DNA of 64,000 nt from Rhizophagus clarus (taxonomy: Eukaryota > Glomeromycota > Glomeromycetes > Glomerales > Glomeraceae), in contig BLAL01000246.1 of the NCBI GenBank assembly GCA_015698045.1, positions 496,001 to 560,000 on the forward strand, in the 5' to 3' direction. The notes beneath the pieces are model-generated. The model had not been told where the DNA came from, did no database searches, and was given only the letters and a program-made list of their open reading frames with translations. Positions 33,296 through 44,959 of this stretch are shown here, one piece after another; the stretch's first letter is position 1; every line of letters starts with the position of its first letter. The position numbers and the translations under genes were made by a program.

Positions 33296-35213
33296 ATGTC
33301 CAACTCTCAAGCTATTGCCAAATCCGATAGAAGCATAACCGACTTGACCACAAGAATAAGAACTAAAGTACACTGCTTCTGTAAAGAATGTAATGGAAAG
33401 TTGGTGGATCCAAGAACGAAAGCTTCGCATAAGTTAAAATATAATAAATCATATGCGAATAATATTTTTAGTGACGATCAAGAAGCTGGGCCTTCTAATG
33501 TTAGGCCAAATGTTGACGATAATTATGCAATGGAGTATGAGCCGTTGCTCGAGATGATCCCTTCTAATGCAAAGCAATCTGATGCTGTCAATAATAAAGC
33601 AATGGAGTGTGAGCCGTTACCCGATATACATGAATTGGCAAAATACAAGTCATTAAAAAAAGGAAAATTATCTAATTTGGTTCTTGAAAATTTAATACTG
33701 GATAACGAAAGAGATATGAATAATGATCAAGATAGAGATTCTGAAGACTATGACGACGAAAATAGAGATTCTGAAAGTTATGAAGATGATAACGAAGATG
33801 GAGTTTCCGGAGGCTCTGAAGACGATGAAGAATATGGAGATTCTGAAGACTTTGATGATGATGATGAGGAAGAAATCAATTTTGCGTCAAAAGATTTTGA
33901 CGATGGTGAACCAAAACTTCCCAATATCGTCAATGATAATTATGTCTGGATTATCTTATGGATATTACAATATCAACAACGATATAAACTTTCCAATGTT
34001 ACAATAGATTCTTTGTTTAAATTTATAAGATTTTTTCTTATAATGATAGATGAAAATAAATTTTCAGCTTTTTCTTCCTTCCTATACGTAGCCAAAAAAA
34101 TATTGGGAATATCAACGAATATTATTAAATACGCTGCATGCAATAAATGCCACAAATTGCATGACATAAAAGAAATATTAAACAAGACAGTAATCCCAAC
34201 ATGTAATTTTATAAACTATCCAAATCATAGCAAGGAAAGATTTCGACAAAAATGTAATAACCCTCTAGTCAGAAAAATAGATAGTAATAGAGATAATGGT
34301 AATAATCCAATTTACCGTCTGATAATGACATTTCCGTTAATTAACATTAGACACCAACTAACCCTATTTTTCAGTCGCAAAAATTTTGAGATCACATGTC
34401 GAAAGTGGGCAGAAAGACAAAACGAAACTGAAACCTTATTCGATATCTATGATGGTGATGTTTGGAAAAATTTTACAGATGATAGTGAAGAACCATTTTT
34501 TACAAAAGAATCTGCCGATACTCATATCAGATTAATGCTAAATTTGGATTAGTTCCAGCCATTTATAAATTCGCAATATTCTATTGGTGTTGTTTATGCC
34601 GTTATATGTAATTTACCCTGAAGCGAACGCTTCAAACCCCACAACATTCTCACATTAGCAGTTATACCCGGTCCTAAAGAGCCAAAGCTACATGAAATAA
34701 ACAATTACTTATATCCGATTATAAGTCAGCTAAATTGGTTATGGGAAGGATATCATATACAAACCTATGAAAACAACAACGGTCGTTTTATCCGTGGCGT
34801 GATCATAGGTTGTGCCAGTGACGTTCCTGCTACCCGAAAATTATGTGGATTTATATCAGCTCGCATCGCATGTTATCGATGCTATAAATCTGCAAACTTG
34901 GTAAATAATCAACTCAATTTTGGGGGTTTGAAGACATTGACGACTGGTTTGTTGAGAGAGATATTGATGTAATAAGGGAAAAAGCAAGTGAATAAAAGAA
35001 ATGCGCAACTGAAGAGTCGCGGAAAGCCTATATCTCCCGGTATCATGTTCGTTGGTCGGAGATATACCAATTGCCTTATTTTAATCCTGTGCGCTTTTGT
35101 GTAGTTGATCCCATGCACTGTCTTTTTCTTGGGATAGCGAAGTGGATTGTAATGAAGCTCTGGATCGGTAAAGGTATATTAAATGACGAAAAACTCAAAA
35201 TAATGCAAGAGCG

Positions 35214-35221
35214 AGCTGACA
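35214..35221. repeat. 8-bp target-site duplication of hAT1-B
   Basis: AGCTGACA here and at 37715-37722 abuts TAGGGATG and CATCCCTA. Confidence 0.95.
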
Positions 35222-37714
35222 TAGGGATGGGCAAAATGCGAAAATTTCACTTTACGATGCGCATAATGCGCATAATGCGCATAATGCGTATTATTCACAT
35301 TATGCACATGATATATGTAATACCGTTATACAGATAAAAAAAAAAAATAATTTCGTTATAAAAACTATTTTATTTATTTATTTTATTTTATTAACAAGAT
35401 ACATCAGAGTCATCATTTTCACTGTCATTAAAATTATCTTCTTCACTTTCACTACTACTATTTAACAAATGCTCATCTTCATAATCACTATCTTCGCTTT
35501 CTTCACTTTCTTCTAAAACTTGAGTTTCGTTATCTATATTTTTCCTATTTAATGAAGTATTTTTATCTAGCTCATTTGTAAACACTTTCCATTCTGGTGT
35601 TTCTCGTGGCGTTTGTAATTTATAATTACTATAAATATACACTAATTTTAAGACGCGATCAGCATTCAACCGGTTTCTTTTTTTATCATGAATATATGCA
35701 AATGCTGACCAATTTCTTTCAGATGCAGCAGACGATGTTGGAATGGATAGAACCTTTTTTGCTACTTGAGTAAGTTCAGGTGCAGAATCACTGAAATTTC
35801 CACACCACCAAGTTACAGGATCAATTTTACCGGCTGTTTCCCAAGCAAGTTTATTTGCAAAAACTCTATTTTTTTCCTTATAATTCAAGATTTGTGTCCA
35901 AATAATTACTGCATTATCTGAATAATACTTTTGGATAAACAGTGAAATTTTATTCATTGAATCAGAAGTAAGGTGGCGTCCATGAAATGATGGATCAAGC
36001 AGGTGCGCAACTTCCATAACAGGGTGGTAAATCCTTTCCCACCTTTTTTCGATAATATTTTTAATATTATTTCCTGCTACATCAAATACATAGACTTGAG
36101 AAAATTAAATTTGATTAGTAATAATTTTTGTTTATATTTACTAACAAAAAATAATATTTTACCTGGTGATTCTAATTGATTATGATACCAATCTAGTACT
36201 TTAGATAAAGAAGGTGTGTCCGATTCAAACATAGAAATTCCAATAACAAGTTCATTAAGAACTTTAAGCAGATTATCAACATCTTCCCAAAACTCATCAT
36301 CTAATACAATACTTTTTATATCATCTTCAATTCTAACAGTTTGATTACGTGATAATTCTATAATTGTTAATTCAATAGCAAGTTGATTTACCTGAAGTGA
36401 ATTAAGACAAATAGCTGATGATCCCCAACGTGTTTTTACAGGTAATTTAAGTGAGATTCGCCTATCATAATTAGAAAGTTGATATCGTTTCAGGATTGCA
36501 GCTGGAACTTGATGTGATTTGAAATATTTAACAATTTTCTTTTCATTTTTCATAGTTCTGTCCGCCCAAGGGAGTTTCATAATATCACCAATTAAAAGAT
36601 TTAAGAAATGAGCTACACAGCCAAGGAAAACTACTTTTGGATATTTAATAGCCAAAAGTTTCCATGCTTTTTTCATTGAGGATGCATTATCAGTAATGAT
36701 TGCTGAAAGTTTAGAATGGTCAATTTTCAAGATAACTTCATCAAGATCAGCTGCAATATTTTCTCCTGTTTGTTTAATTTCGCCAGTTTGATGAGCAGAA
36801 AAAAATACTGGTCTTGGTGTGGTAATTAAATAATTAGTCCAATGTTCCTGCATCATATTCGACCTAGAAGTTAGAACATTAAATTATATTAGATATTTTT
36901 ATTGATTTCAGTTAAAATTGTAGTTAAAAACACCTACCATTCATCGGAAATTAAGCAAATATAATTTGCTGAATTAATCAAATTATTTACTTCATTTTTT
37001 GTACTATCATATACCTTGTCAAGTAATGTTGTTGATAAAGTTTTTCGTGAAGGTAGTTTAAAACAAGGACGAAGTTTTTGAAAAAGGATTTTAATTGGTT
37101 CTAATTCAGATAATGATAAGAATAATCCACATTGGTAAATTGCTTGTGCAAATAATAATTCACATTCATCTTGTTCTGCTGAAGATATTCTATCAACAAA
37201 ATTATTTATTGATGTTTGTGATTGTAATATAGGTCTTGTAACAGTAGTAGTAATATTGTTTTGCTCTGTGGATAAACGAGAATTATTACGTTGTATTGTG
37301 TTAGGTTGAAAATCCGGTCCAAAAAATCCTTGAAGAGCCGTTATACTTGCTTTTGGACAGGTTTTAAAATGTGCAATACATTTTTTAACTGCAGCATTTA
37401 CTTCATAATTACAGTATTTACATTGTGCACGAGCTTGCTGAAAACCAGCCACATGTCCAAGTTTATTAAAGTGCGCCCAAATAGGATTAGCTGGAGGCAT
37501 TTTAGACGAAGAAAAAAAAATTTTTTTTGTGAAGATCTAATGTAATACAAATCTATCTATAAATTCCATTTTTGTTAAACTATAATTCTAGCCGGAATTA
37601 AGATAATTTTTACCAAAATTACAATTTAATAGATTATTGTAAAATTTATTATGCGCATTATGCGCATTATGCGCATCACATTATGCAACACATAATGCGC
37701 ATGGCACATCCCTA
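35222..37714 (-). mobile_element. hAT1-B, uninterrupted hAT transposon
   Basis: 2493 bp between TAGGGATGGGC and GCACATCCCTA, flanked by AGCTGACA. The subterminal GCATAATGC repeats number one more unit at each end than in hAT1-A. The sole gene (minus strand) is an unbroken three-exon transposase. Identity to hAT1-A is very high over its whole length, so both insertions are young relative to their Plavaka hosts. Confidence 0.95.
35391..37500 (-). CDS. hAT1-B transposase, apparently intact (655 aa)
   Basis: Exons 37500-36938, 36863-36163 and 36094-35391 join to 1968 nt with no stop. Domain order: MPPANPIWAHFNKLG with a BED-like finger (CKYC ... HFKTC, about residues 24-49), the first catalytic Asp in CLISDEWSN (Glu replaces the Gly of hAT1-A's SDGW), the second in AIITDNASSMKKAW, CxxH in GCVAHFLNLL, TRWGSS, and hATC SSAASERNWSAFAYIHDKKR. 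The tail is acidic and Ser-rich (EESEESEDSDYEDE). Donors are GTAGGTG and GTAAAAT; acceptors are CTTCTAG and CTCAAG. The family moves DNA by cut and paste with 8-bp duplications. The Gly to Glu change beside the first Asp may impair activity. Confidence 0.88.
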
Positions 37715-37722
37715 AGCTGACA
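37715..37722. repeat. Right copy of the hAT1-B target duplication
   Basis: AGCTGACA, identical to 35214-35221. Confidence 0.95.
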
Positions 37723-39039
37723 TGATAAAGTTTCCAAGTGACCTTGGTCGTCGTCCTGTTAGAATAGCAACTGGTGATGGTTTTTCAAATTTTATGGCAG
37801 ATATGTGGAAAACGTTTATTCTAATTTTTGCTATACCTATCACATGGAGCTTCTTGGGAGAGATCGATCAAAAAATCCTTGCTTATTTTGTATGCGCTTG
37901 CAAGGTTCTAACAAGTCGTGCACTACAAAAAAGTGAATTAGATGAAGCGTTTACAAAGTTACTCGAGATGAACAAATTAATCAAAAAAAAATACAGACAA
38001 GAAAAAATAAGCCCAAACCTTCATTTATGTCTTCACATATGTGAATGCGCTTTCGATTATGGACCTTTATCCTCATTTTAGTGTTTTAGCTTCGAAAGAA
38101 TGAACAGAATTCTTGGTATGTATTTAATTTTACTGATTTGAAATCACATTATCTTAAATTATAATAATAATTTGACCAATTTATTTAGGATCGTATAAAA
38201 ATAGCAAGCGTAACATTGAAACTGAATTAATAAAAATCATGATCGAAAATTCCTTCCTCGACTATTTTCTCACGAATTGCGATGATAATATTTTAAATAC
38301 CACTTTGGACATTATAAAACCTAGAAAATCTGCTGGCAGCCTTGCTGCACTTGACGACTTTACAAGTGATGAGTATCAAAATTTTCTGAGGCTTTCACTT
38401 ATTGAGGATGAATCGACTTATGAAACAGAACGTTTTCCTGGGTTGTTAATGAAACCATGCAAAGAAACTTGTCTCCCAAACTACATCTTGGACCTACTAG
38501 TAGAATTTTATGATAGTTTGTATGAAGAAAATTTCGTTCCTATTTATTCTATAACGGTTTCAAATAACGATATTGTTGTAAACTATAAAATTATACAACT
38601 GTTACGGTAGACTAAGAATTGGGGCGGACATCTATGGTTCTGTTCAGGCAGCTCGCCATGAAAAATCTTCGTATATATTAGCTCAATTTGTACAAGAAGA
38701 TGGATCAATCAATATATACCCCGGTCAAGTTCAATTTTATTTTGAACATACTATTTATTTAAAAAATTCACGATCATTAACTCATACATTAGCGTTAGTT
38801 AAATGGTACAGGCCTGTTCAAGATCACAGGACAAGATATTTTTGTCAAGTAGATGACGACATAAAATCATGTAATGTAGAATTATGGACAGATGAGTTTT
38901 ATGATATGAGACAAGATAGTATTATACCGATATATCATATATTAGGAAAATTTATAAGATGTAATTTTAAAATTGGAACGAGAAAGATAAAAGAATATAT
39001 GGCTGTGATTCCTTTAAATAAAAAAATTTCGTTTTAAAA

Positions 39040-39914
39040 ACTTTATATAATATAAAATGAATTATATGTAAAATCGGAATGGCAAATTTCAATTTTAGCA
39101 TTTGTATTTGATTAAATTATAACTATCATTTTTTTTTGGCACAAGAATAACGATAAAGGTTACATATACCGTAATTAATTCTAACCACATGAGAAAATCA
39201 GATAATTCAGATACCTAGAGATCTTATTTTAAGCTGGTAAAGTCGTATTGCAAATCAGTTTTTCTTATATGATTGAAATAGTGTTATTACGGCATTACAA
39301 TACAAGCACCATACTCTGTGATTAATAATTCTAATCGTGTAATAATTTTTGATATTAAATATTACATAAAGTATAAAACAATTATTAAAGAAAAAATTAA
39401 CAAGAATAAATCTGGTAGATCAGTTGTAGATCAAATACGTTATTTTTTTGGAACTTTTCTTTCATGCTAAAGTGGCTGTATTGTTACTATATCTGGCATA
39501 TCGGCAGGTAACCACCGCTTATGAATGGGCTTATCCATCATGTATATTGTTTATATTAGGTAGCATTGCAGGGTGTAAAAAATTTTCTCGTATGTTATAT
39601 TTTCTCATGAGAAAAAAAATATGAATTTATATATAGAGGGCCTTAGTTTCTCTCATAAAATAACACTTTATTACCACGTAATTTTATAAATCATCATCAC
39701 TTCGTTTTCTTGCGTAAAGTTTTTATATTTTATTTCTTTTTTGTTTTTCGTCCCCTAGACATACAATATCTGCTCACGTCCCCTATTATAAATAATAACG
39801 AAAGATTTCAAAGGAGTATACGTTCACGTTCCTATTCTAAATAACAACGAAAGACTTTTGGCATACCAAAGAAGTACACTCACAGCTTTCGGTATACCGA
39901 TTAACGAGTATATA
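39040..39914. other. Intergenic stretch without a gene
   Basis: No coding support. A short repeat GTTCACGTTCC / GCTCACGTCCCC appears near 39770-39830 with ATAACGAAAGA copies. It ends in a GATAAA microsatellite (39927-39955) inside the next pseudogene. Confidence 0.45.
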
Positions 39915-40400
39915 ATGATTACGGTTATCGATAAAGATAAAGATAAAGATAAAGATAGTGATGTTGAAGATTTCGAACTTATTAATTGTAATAGAGCAGG
40001 GATTTCTTACGGAGAGCTAAAATAACTCCACAATGTATCAATGTTAGCTCTGAGTAACGTAACAAAAATTATTCCTTACCTCTCGCTGTCAATATCTTCT
40101 TCATCAGTATCGCCAAGAATTTTGTATTCTTCAAAGGATGTGTTAATATCTGTTACAAATAACAATTGGATAATCCCATACAATCAATATAAAGAGGCCT
40201 GTAAAATTTGTAAGTATTTTGGCCATTCTGTAAAAAATTGCCCCAATTTAAAATCGCAGTATCGATGGGGTAATTATTGTTTACGGTGTTGAAAGCCCAG
40301 ACATAATATCAGCGAATGTAAAAATAAACCAGAGGTCGTGCCATTTAACGAGGAATTTCGTTCTCCGGAAGAGATTGTAAATTTTTTGATTTATAAATAG
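39915..40400 (+). pseudogene. Two-CCHC zinc-knuckle protein gene, two stops
   Basis: One frame from the ATG at 39915 reads MITVIDKDKDKDKDSDVEDF, then TAA (40023-40025), then LHNVSMLALSNVTKIIPYLS and a pair of zinc knuckles. The first is CKICKYFGHSVKNC (C-x2-C-x4-H-x4-C) and the second CLRC-stop-KPRHNISEC, where TGA (40290-40292) stands for what is probably Trp. The end reads FNEEFRSPEEIVNFLIYK. CCHC knuckles bind single-stranded nucleic acid; stand-alone two-knuckle proteins are common in Glomeromycotina as far as I recall. CAA to TAA and TGG to TGA would explain both stops. Confidence 0.7.
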
Positions 40401-40950
40401 TTAATTTTTTTTTTTTTAAAAAAAAAATTAGTTTAATTTTTTTTTTTTTTTAGAAAAATTAGTTTAATTTTTTTTTTTTTCTCTTACGAAATTTACCATG
40501 GGTTGCTGGTAGCAGTGGTGAATTTCAAAAGTTTTTCTGGACCGTGGTGGCAGGATGAACTTTCTTTTTTGTTGTATGAAATATTTTTTAATTTTTTACA
40601 TTCCTAATAAAAAGTTAACGGACATTTTTTGAATATTATCTTGAATGCCAAATTGATATGATGATAATGTTAATTAAATTCATATTGCAGAAAATATAAA
40701 AAAAGGCTGTTTAAAAATCTAAGGTTTTTGTTAAGATTGTTTGTTTCTTTACTATAAAAATGCTGATCAATAAATTACTTTTTAAAAAATTTCAGTTCAG
40801 TAAAATTATTAATTTGTATAATAAATTCCTTTTATTCAGCAATAAATTTTGAAGTTCAAATAATTTTGACTTTTAATTTTAATTTATAAATATCCAGCAT
40901 GTTCAAAGCACGCCTTAGCAAAATTTTTGCCAATTGTCATAAAAGGTAAA
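40400..40950. other. Homopolymer-rich and AT-rich stretch
   Basis: Two T-runs and one A-run of 10-17 bp with a repeated AAATTAGTTTAATTTTTT motif (40405-40480), then unique AT-rich sequence. No gene. Confidence 0.5.
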
Positions 40951-40951
40951 A

Positions 40952-41272
40952 ATCAGCCGCTAAAATCAGTTTTTCTGACTGTTAAATCAGAATATAACAA
41001 AAATCGGCAATAAGCAAAATTCGGCATGTCCTATATTGAAATTGGCAAGGCTATTTTAAATAGAGTAAAATCCGATTTTTTTTTCATTTGACCTGTGTAA
41101 AAATCGGCCACTAAATTCAGCATTTCTGATTTTTAAATCAGAATATAACAAAAATCGGCAAAAATAGAGATGGCTATACTAAAATAAGCAAAATTCGGCA
41201 TGTCCTATATTGAAATTGGCAAGGCTATTTTAAATAGAGTAAAATCTGATTTTTTTTCATTTGACCTGTGAA
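40952..41272 (+). repeat. Tandem duplication of about 150 bp
   Basis: Both copies have AATCAGAATATAACAAAAAT, then AGCAAAATTCGGCATGTCCT and GGCAAGGCTATTTTAAATAG, and end in CATTTGACCTGTG. The second copy contains an extra 20 bp (AAAATAGAGATGGCTATAC). It also carries AAATCGG motifs like those at 13.45 kb. Confidence 0.85.
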
Positions 41273-41642
41273 TTTCATTATAACGTTACCAACTTTTTTG
41301 TTAATCTTGGATATTTTATTTTAAATTTAAATTGTTCGCTTTGAACTCGAGTTGAACTCAAATTTAACTCAAGTTTAACTCGTTCACTCAAGATCTTTGT
41401 GTAATGTATTGTAGATCTGTAATTATTTTATTTGTAGTCTATAATTGGCAAAAGCTTATTATAAACCAAAATAAAAAACACTATTTATTTACGTATCTGT
41501 AGATTTTACCTTTTTTAGATTTGATATATAATTAAAAAGAAGTCCTTTATCTTGATATTTTGGAATCACAATCATAACAATTGAGTTTAGGTCGAGTTTA
41601 ACTTGTTTATTGTGATTGATTGTATTGTAGATCTGTATCTGT

Positions 41643-42419
41643 ATTATAATTAAAGATGGTTTCGCAAATAGGTGATTACGGAATATTGCAGTTTGTGGTA
41701 TTGCAGAACATTACAGATTTTTAAATCTAAATATCCACAATTCCGCAATTTGCAATTATCCGCAAGTCTGCAATTTTTCTGCAATTCCGCAAATAATCTG
41801 CAATTCCGCAGAATTTTAGATCATTTGCGGAATTGTGGAAAAATTGCAGAAAAAAAATATTTTTTTTTTATAGCTAACATTTCTTTTAAACTTACTAATT
41901 TAAAAAATAAATTTATTATTAATAAGAATATTAAAAAAAAATCATTTTTTCGTTAATATAATATTAAAAAAAATGATTTATTTTTAAAAAAAAAATTGGA
42001 TCGGCCAGATTATATTATAGTTTATCAGGTTTATCAATACCGTTAAATTAACTGGTAATATTATATAAAAAAAAATTATAAAAATGCCAGAACTAATAGT
42101 TTCAGTATATTTTATATAAAAAAAATTAAAAAAAACGTCAGAACTAATAGTTCTGGCATATTTTATATAAAAAAAATTATAAAAAACACCAGAACTAATA
42201 GTTCTGGCATATTTTACATAAAATAAATTAAAAAAAAAATGCCAGAATTAATAGTTCTGACATTTTTATATATAAGATCGCAAAAAAAATGCCAAAACTG
42301 ATAGTTCTGGGCAGCCAATCAGAATTGCGGAATTACAGATTACTAACCGCAATTCAATTCCAAATTCTGCAATATTGCAAAATTTGAAAATCTTTTGCAG
42401 ACCCATCCCTAATTATAAT
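41643..42419. mobile_element. hAT-type MITE with 8-bp target duplication
   Basis: The element spans 41651-42411 (761 bp). The left end reads TAAAGATGGTTTCGCAAA and the right, read inward, TAGGGATGGGTCTGCAAAAG. ATTATAAT at 41643-41650 and 42412-42419 is an exact 8-bp duplication. The right terminus resembles TAGGGATGGGC of hAT1, so hAT1-like transposase could be its source of movement. The interior has a GCAATTCCGCA-rich part (41740-41850) and a palindromic array (42050-42310). No protein is encoded; the frame at 41672-41956 is incidental. Confidence 0.8.
42050..42310. repeat. Palindromic array inside the MITE
   Basis: Five units of about 55 bp. Each centres on GCCAGAACT-AAT-AGTTCTGGC (9-bp arms) or a variant and is separated by ATATTTTATATAAAAAAAAT. 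Each unit can fold into a hairpin on either strand. Confidence 0.85.
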
Positions 42420-42657
42420 TAAAATAAAGAAAACAGATCATAACAATCATGACATATTTGAGAAATTAGAACAATTTACGTAAATGTTCTTGAAAAGTAA
42501 TTAATATAATAATACTAGGTAATAAAAAATTGTTTATAAAAAGAGGTTTCATCTTTTTTTTTCTTACAATAAATTTGTTGTCATTATTTTTATTATATAT
42601 TCTTTTTCTTAAAATTTGTTACTGTTATTTTTTATTATTATATATTCTTTTCTTAAA

Positions 42658-43150
42658 ATGCCCGCAAATTGGACTGATGCAATAACTGAATATTTAATAA
42701 GATATAGGAGGTAAAAAATTAAATGAAAACTAATAAATAATTTGATCATATTCTAGTTTTTTTTTCTCTTACATTTCCTGATCTAAAAATTAAATAAATA
42801 ATATAAAGGAAAAAGAACAACTATTACCACGACATACTTAGGAGGAACTGCTTCAAATTTTGGGAGAACCTAGCTCGAAGAATTTGGAGATGGTTTTGCA
42901 TGAGGTTCACTGGCCAATAGGTAGAAAAAAAGTGAAGAAACTTGGTCAGGAATTTTAATGTTAGTAAAATAATAATAAATCATAAAAAAAAAATAAAAAA
43001 AAAATAAAAAATTAATAGTATTAACATTTTTAGGATTTCTGTGAATGGAGGAATGGTATGCGAAATGAAAGGTAGTCCTGGAAGGAAAAAGATATTATAG
43101 GCAGTTCTGCACAAGGTTTTGGGATAGACCTGATAATTATTAAGAATTTT
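42658..43150 (+). pseudogene. Second SANT/Myb-like family gene, broken
   Basis: The start MPANWTDAITEYLIRYRR (42658) ends at a donor GTAAAAAAT. The next block reads KKNNYYHDILRRNCFKFWEN, RIWRWFCMRFTGQ, then TAG, VEKK, TGA and RNLVRNF. The third block contains KRYYRQFCTRFWDRPDNY and a stop, in a frame needing a shift. The pattern (WT..., YYxxI, FWxxxA, TGQQ, FW at the end of exon 2) parallels the gene at 796. Here Trp/Gln codons have become TAG and TGA. Confidence 0.65.
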
Positions 43151-43239
43151 TTTAATTTATATTTAAGTTATTTAAATTCTAAATTTATATATATTTTTTA
43201 AAGAACCATCACAGTCATAAGCGACGTAGAAATACTGTG

Positions 43240-43455
43240 CATCAGTGATGTCAGAATCTATAAATTATATTTTTTTATTTTTATTTTTTTTTTATTTTGT
43301 ATTTTTTATATTTTATTTTTATTTTTATTTTTTATTTATATTTTTATATTTTTATTATTTTTATTATTATCTTTTATTATTATTATTTTTTATTAAATAT
43401 ATATATATTTTATATTCACCTAATTATTATTTTAATATTTTTACTATTTTATAAT
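43240..43455. repeat. T/A low-complexity tract
   Basis: Almost pure TTTTTATTTTTATT. The 69-codon frame across it (Phe/Tyr/Leu only) is not a gene. Confidence 0.75.
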
Positions 43456-43954
43456 TTGATTTAATATCAGCCTATATTCAACTGAAATTAAAAATTCGAC
43501 CTCAATTATAAGTAATTAAAGCTTATTATAATAAATTGCTTTTATTTAATAAACATTCATTTTTTTTTATTAAAGTATTAATTAGTATTAATTGAATAAA
43601 CAATCTGTCATCATATATTATATAATATATTGTAATGATGAAATGTCTCCAATAAATTTTTAAAAAAAGAACATTTAGGCGTGACAGATCTAATACTGCT
43701 GATTCTTCCAAAATGTTACTAAAATCTTTTTATAGATCAAATTGAGAAAACTAATCTATCAATTTACAATATAAAATCTTGAAATAATCTTTCACATTTT
43801 CAAAATACATGATCAAACTTATTTTTGCTAAACTGCCAAAACCTTTTGGTATTTACATGCAATAATTTTGGCATTTTAATTTAATTTAACGATCATTGAT
43901 TATCATGATCAATCTATTTTTACAGTTTTCTAAACCATGATTTTTTTTTATTTT

Positions 43955-44290
43955 TTTTTAAGTTGCTGGACTCCCAGACTTGAAATGTATGTTGGAAGGA
44001 GTGGGGGGAATTTTTTTTAATATTAAAGAAACGTTACTAACGTTTCTTTATTTTTTTAGGTTGCCAGCCTTTCTGGACGAACTAGACTTGGAAATGTAAT
44101 TTGGAAAGAGTGGTGATTTTTTTTAATATTAAAGAAATATTACTAATGTTTCTTTCTTTATTTTTTTCAGATTGCTGGACTCCAGACTTGAAATATAAGG
44201 AGGGAGGGAGGGATATTTTTTGAATATTGAAGAAACAGTTTTAATGTTTCTTTTATTTATTTTAGGTTGCAGTTTCCCTTGTTCCTCTTG
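43955..44290 (+). repeat. Array C: splice-unit repeat
   Basis: Four acceptors (blocks starting 43963, 44060, 44171 and 44266; spacing 97, 111 and 95 bp). They precede TTGCTGGACTCCCAGACTTG, GTTGCCAGCCTTTCTGGACG, ATTGCTGGACTCCAGACTTG and GTTGCAGTTTCCC. GAAACGTTACTAACGTTTC (44028-44046) has 8-bp arms around ACT and contains TACTAAC, 18 nt before the next AG. The blocks are the same family as array A on the opposite strand. Confidence 0.8.
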
Positions 44291-44930
44291 ATCCTAACGT
44301 GATCACAATTAAGAAAAGTTTGAGTAAACTTTTCTTAAACTTGTATTATAAATGACTGTAACTTTTTTATTAATTTATTGTAATAAAATACGTAATAAAA
44401 TAAAAATATTAACAATAATAATTATACTTTTAAACACTTTACAAAAAATTTATAAACTTGATAATACATTCAACAAATAAAATAATAAAAATTTTTTAAC
44501 TACATTAAACGAATTAAAATTTTCTAAAAAGAAAAATCTATAAAGAAAGTAAACTTTAAAAAATTTCTTAATACGTTATATAATATGAAATCTAATGTAT
44601 TAAAATTTGTATTACATATCAGGTATCTGATATGTATAAGATAGAACTGTGTCTAATATATATTAAAAGACATATCAGTGACCAATAGTTTATATATCGA
44701 GGTCTTGGTAATTAGGCATATTTTGAAGTGTAATAAATTGGGTACCCAATATGTAAAAATACCCAATATTTATCTGATTAGCCGCCGATATATAAGTTCC
44801 CGATATGTATCTGATAGAATTAATTTTGACCAGTGAAAGGTGGTGCTTACAAACACATTCATGTTATTATAATATGGATTAATTAGTTACGATCACAACC
44901 TTCACAAAATACATATTATTCTAATTTGCA
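44291..44930. other. AT-rich stretch with a short perfect hairpin
   Basis: The only structure is ACATATCAG-GTAT-CTGATATGT (about 44614-44635), with several further GATATGTATCTGATA-like motifs to 44815. No coding evidence. Confidence 0.5.
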
Positions 44931-44959
44931 ACACAATCAATTACCATAATTACTCTTCT

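Larger units (their letters stand above)
33296..39036 (+). pseudogene. Second Plavaka-type transposase, split by hAT1-B
   Basis: The N-terminal 418 codons (33296-34552) begin MSNSQAIAKSDRSITDLTTR and carry CFCKECNGKLVDPRTKASH, a long Glu/Asp tract and the second Cys cluster (CNKCHKLHDIKE ... PTCNF ... RQKC). TAG at 34550-34552 replaces the Trp of NLDWFQP. Further breaks follow: TGA near 34618, a frameshift at about 34925, and TAA near 34994. WSEIYQLPYFNPVRFCVVDP and MHCLFLGIAKWIV then continue, with the family DPMH motif intact, up to 35221. hAT1-B interrupts after QERAD. One copy of AGCTGACA removed, the frame continues MIKFPSDLGRRPV at 37723. TAG at 38079-38081 again replaces the Trp before CFSFERM, an intron follows (from about 38115), and a frameshift near 38600 precedes the C-terminal NIYPGQVQFYFEHTIYLKNS to NKKISF. 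Confidence 0.8.
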
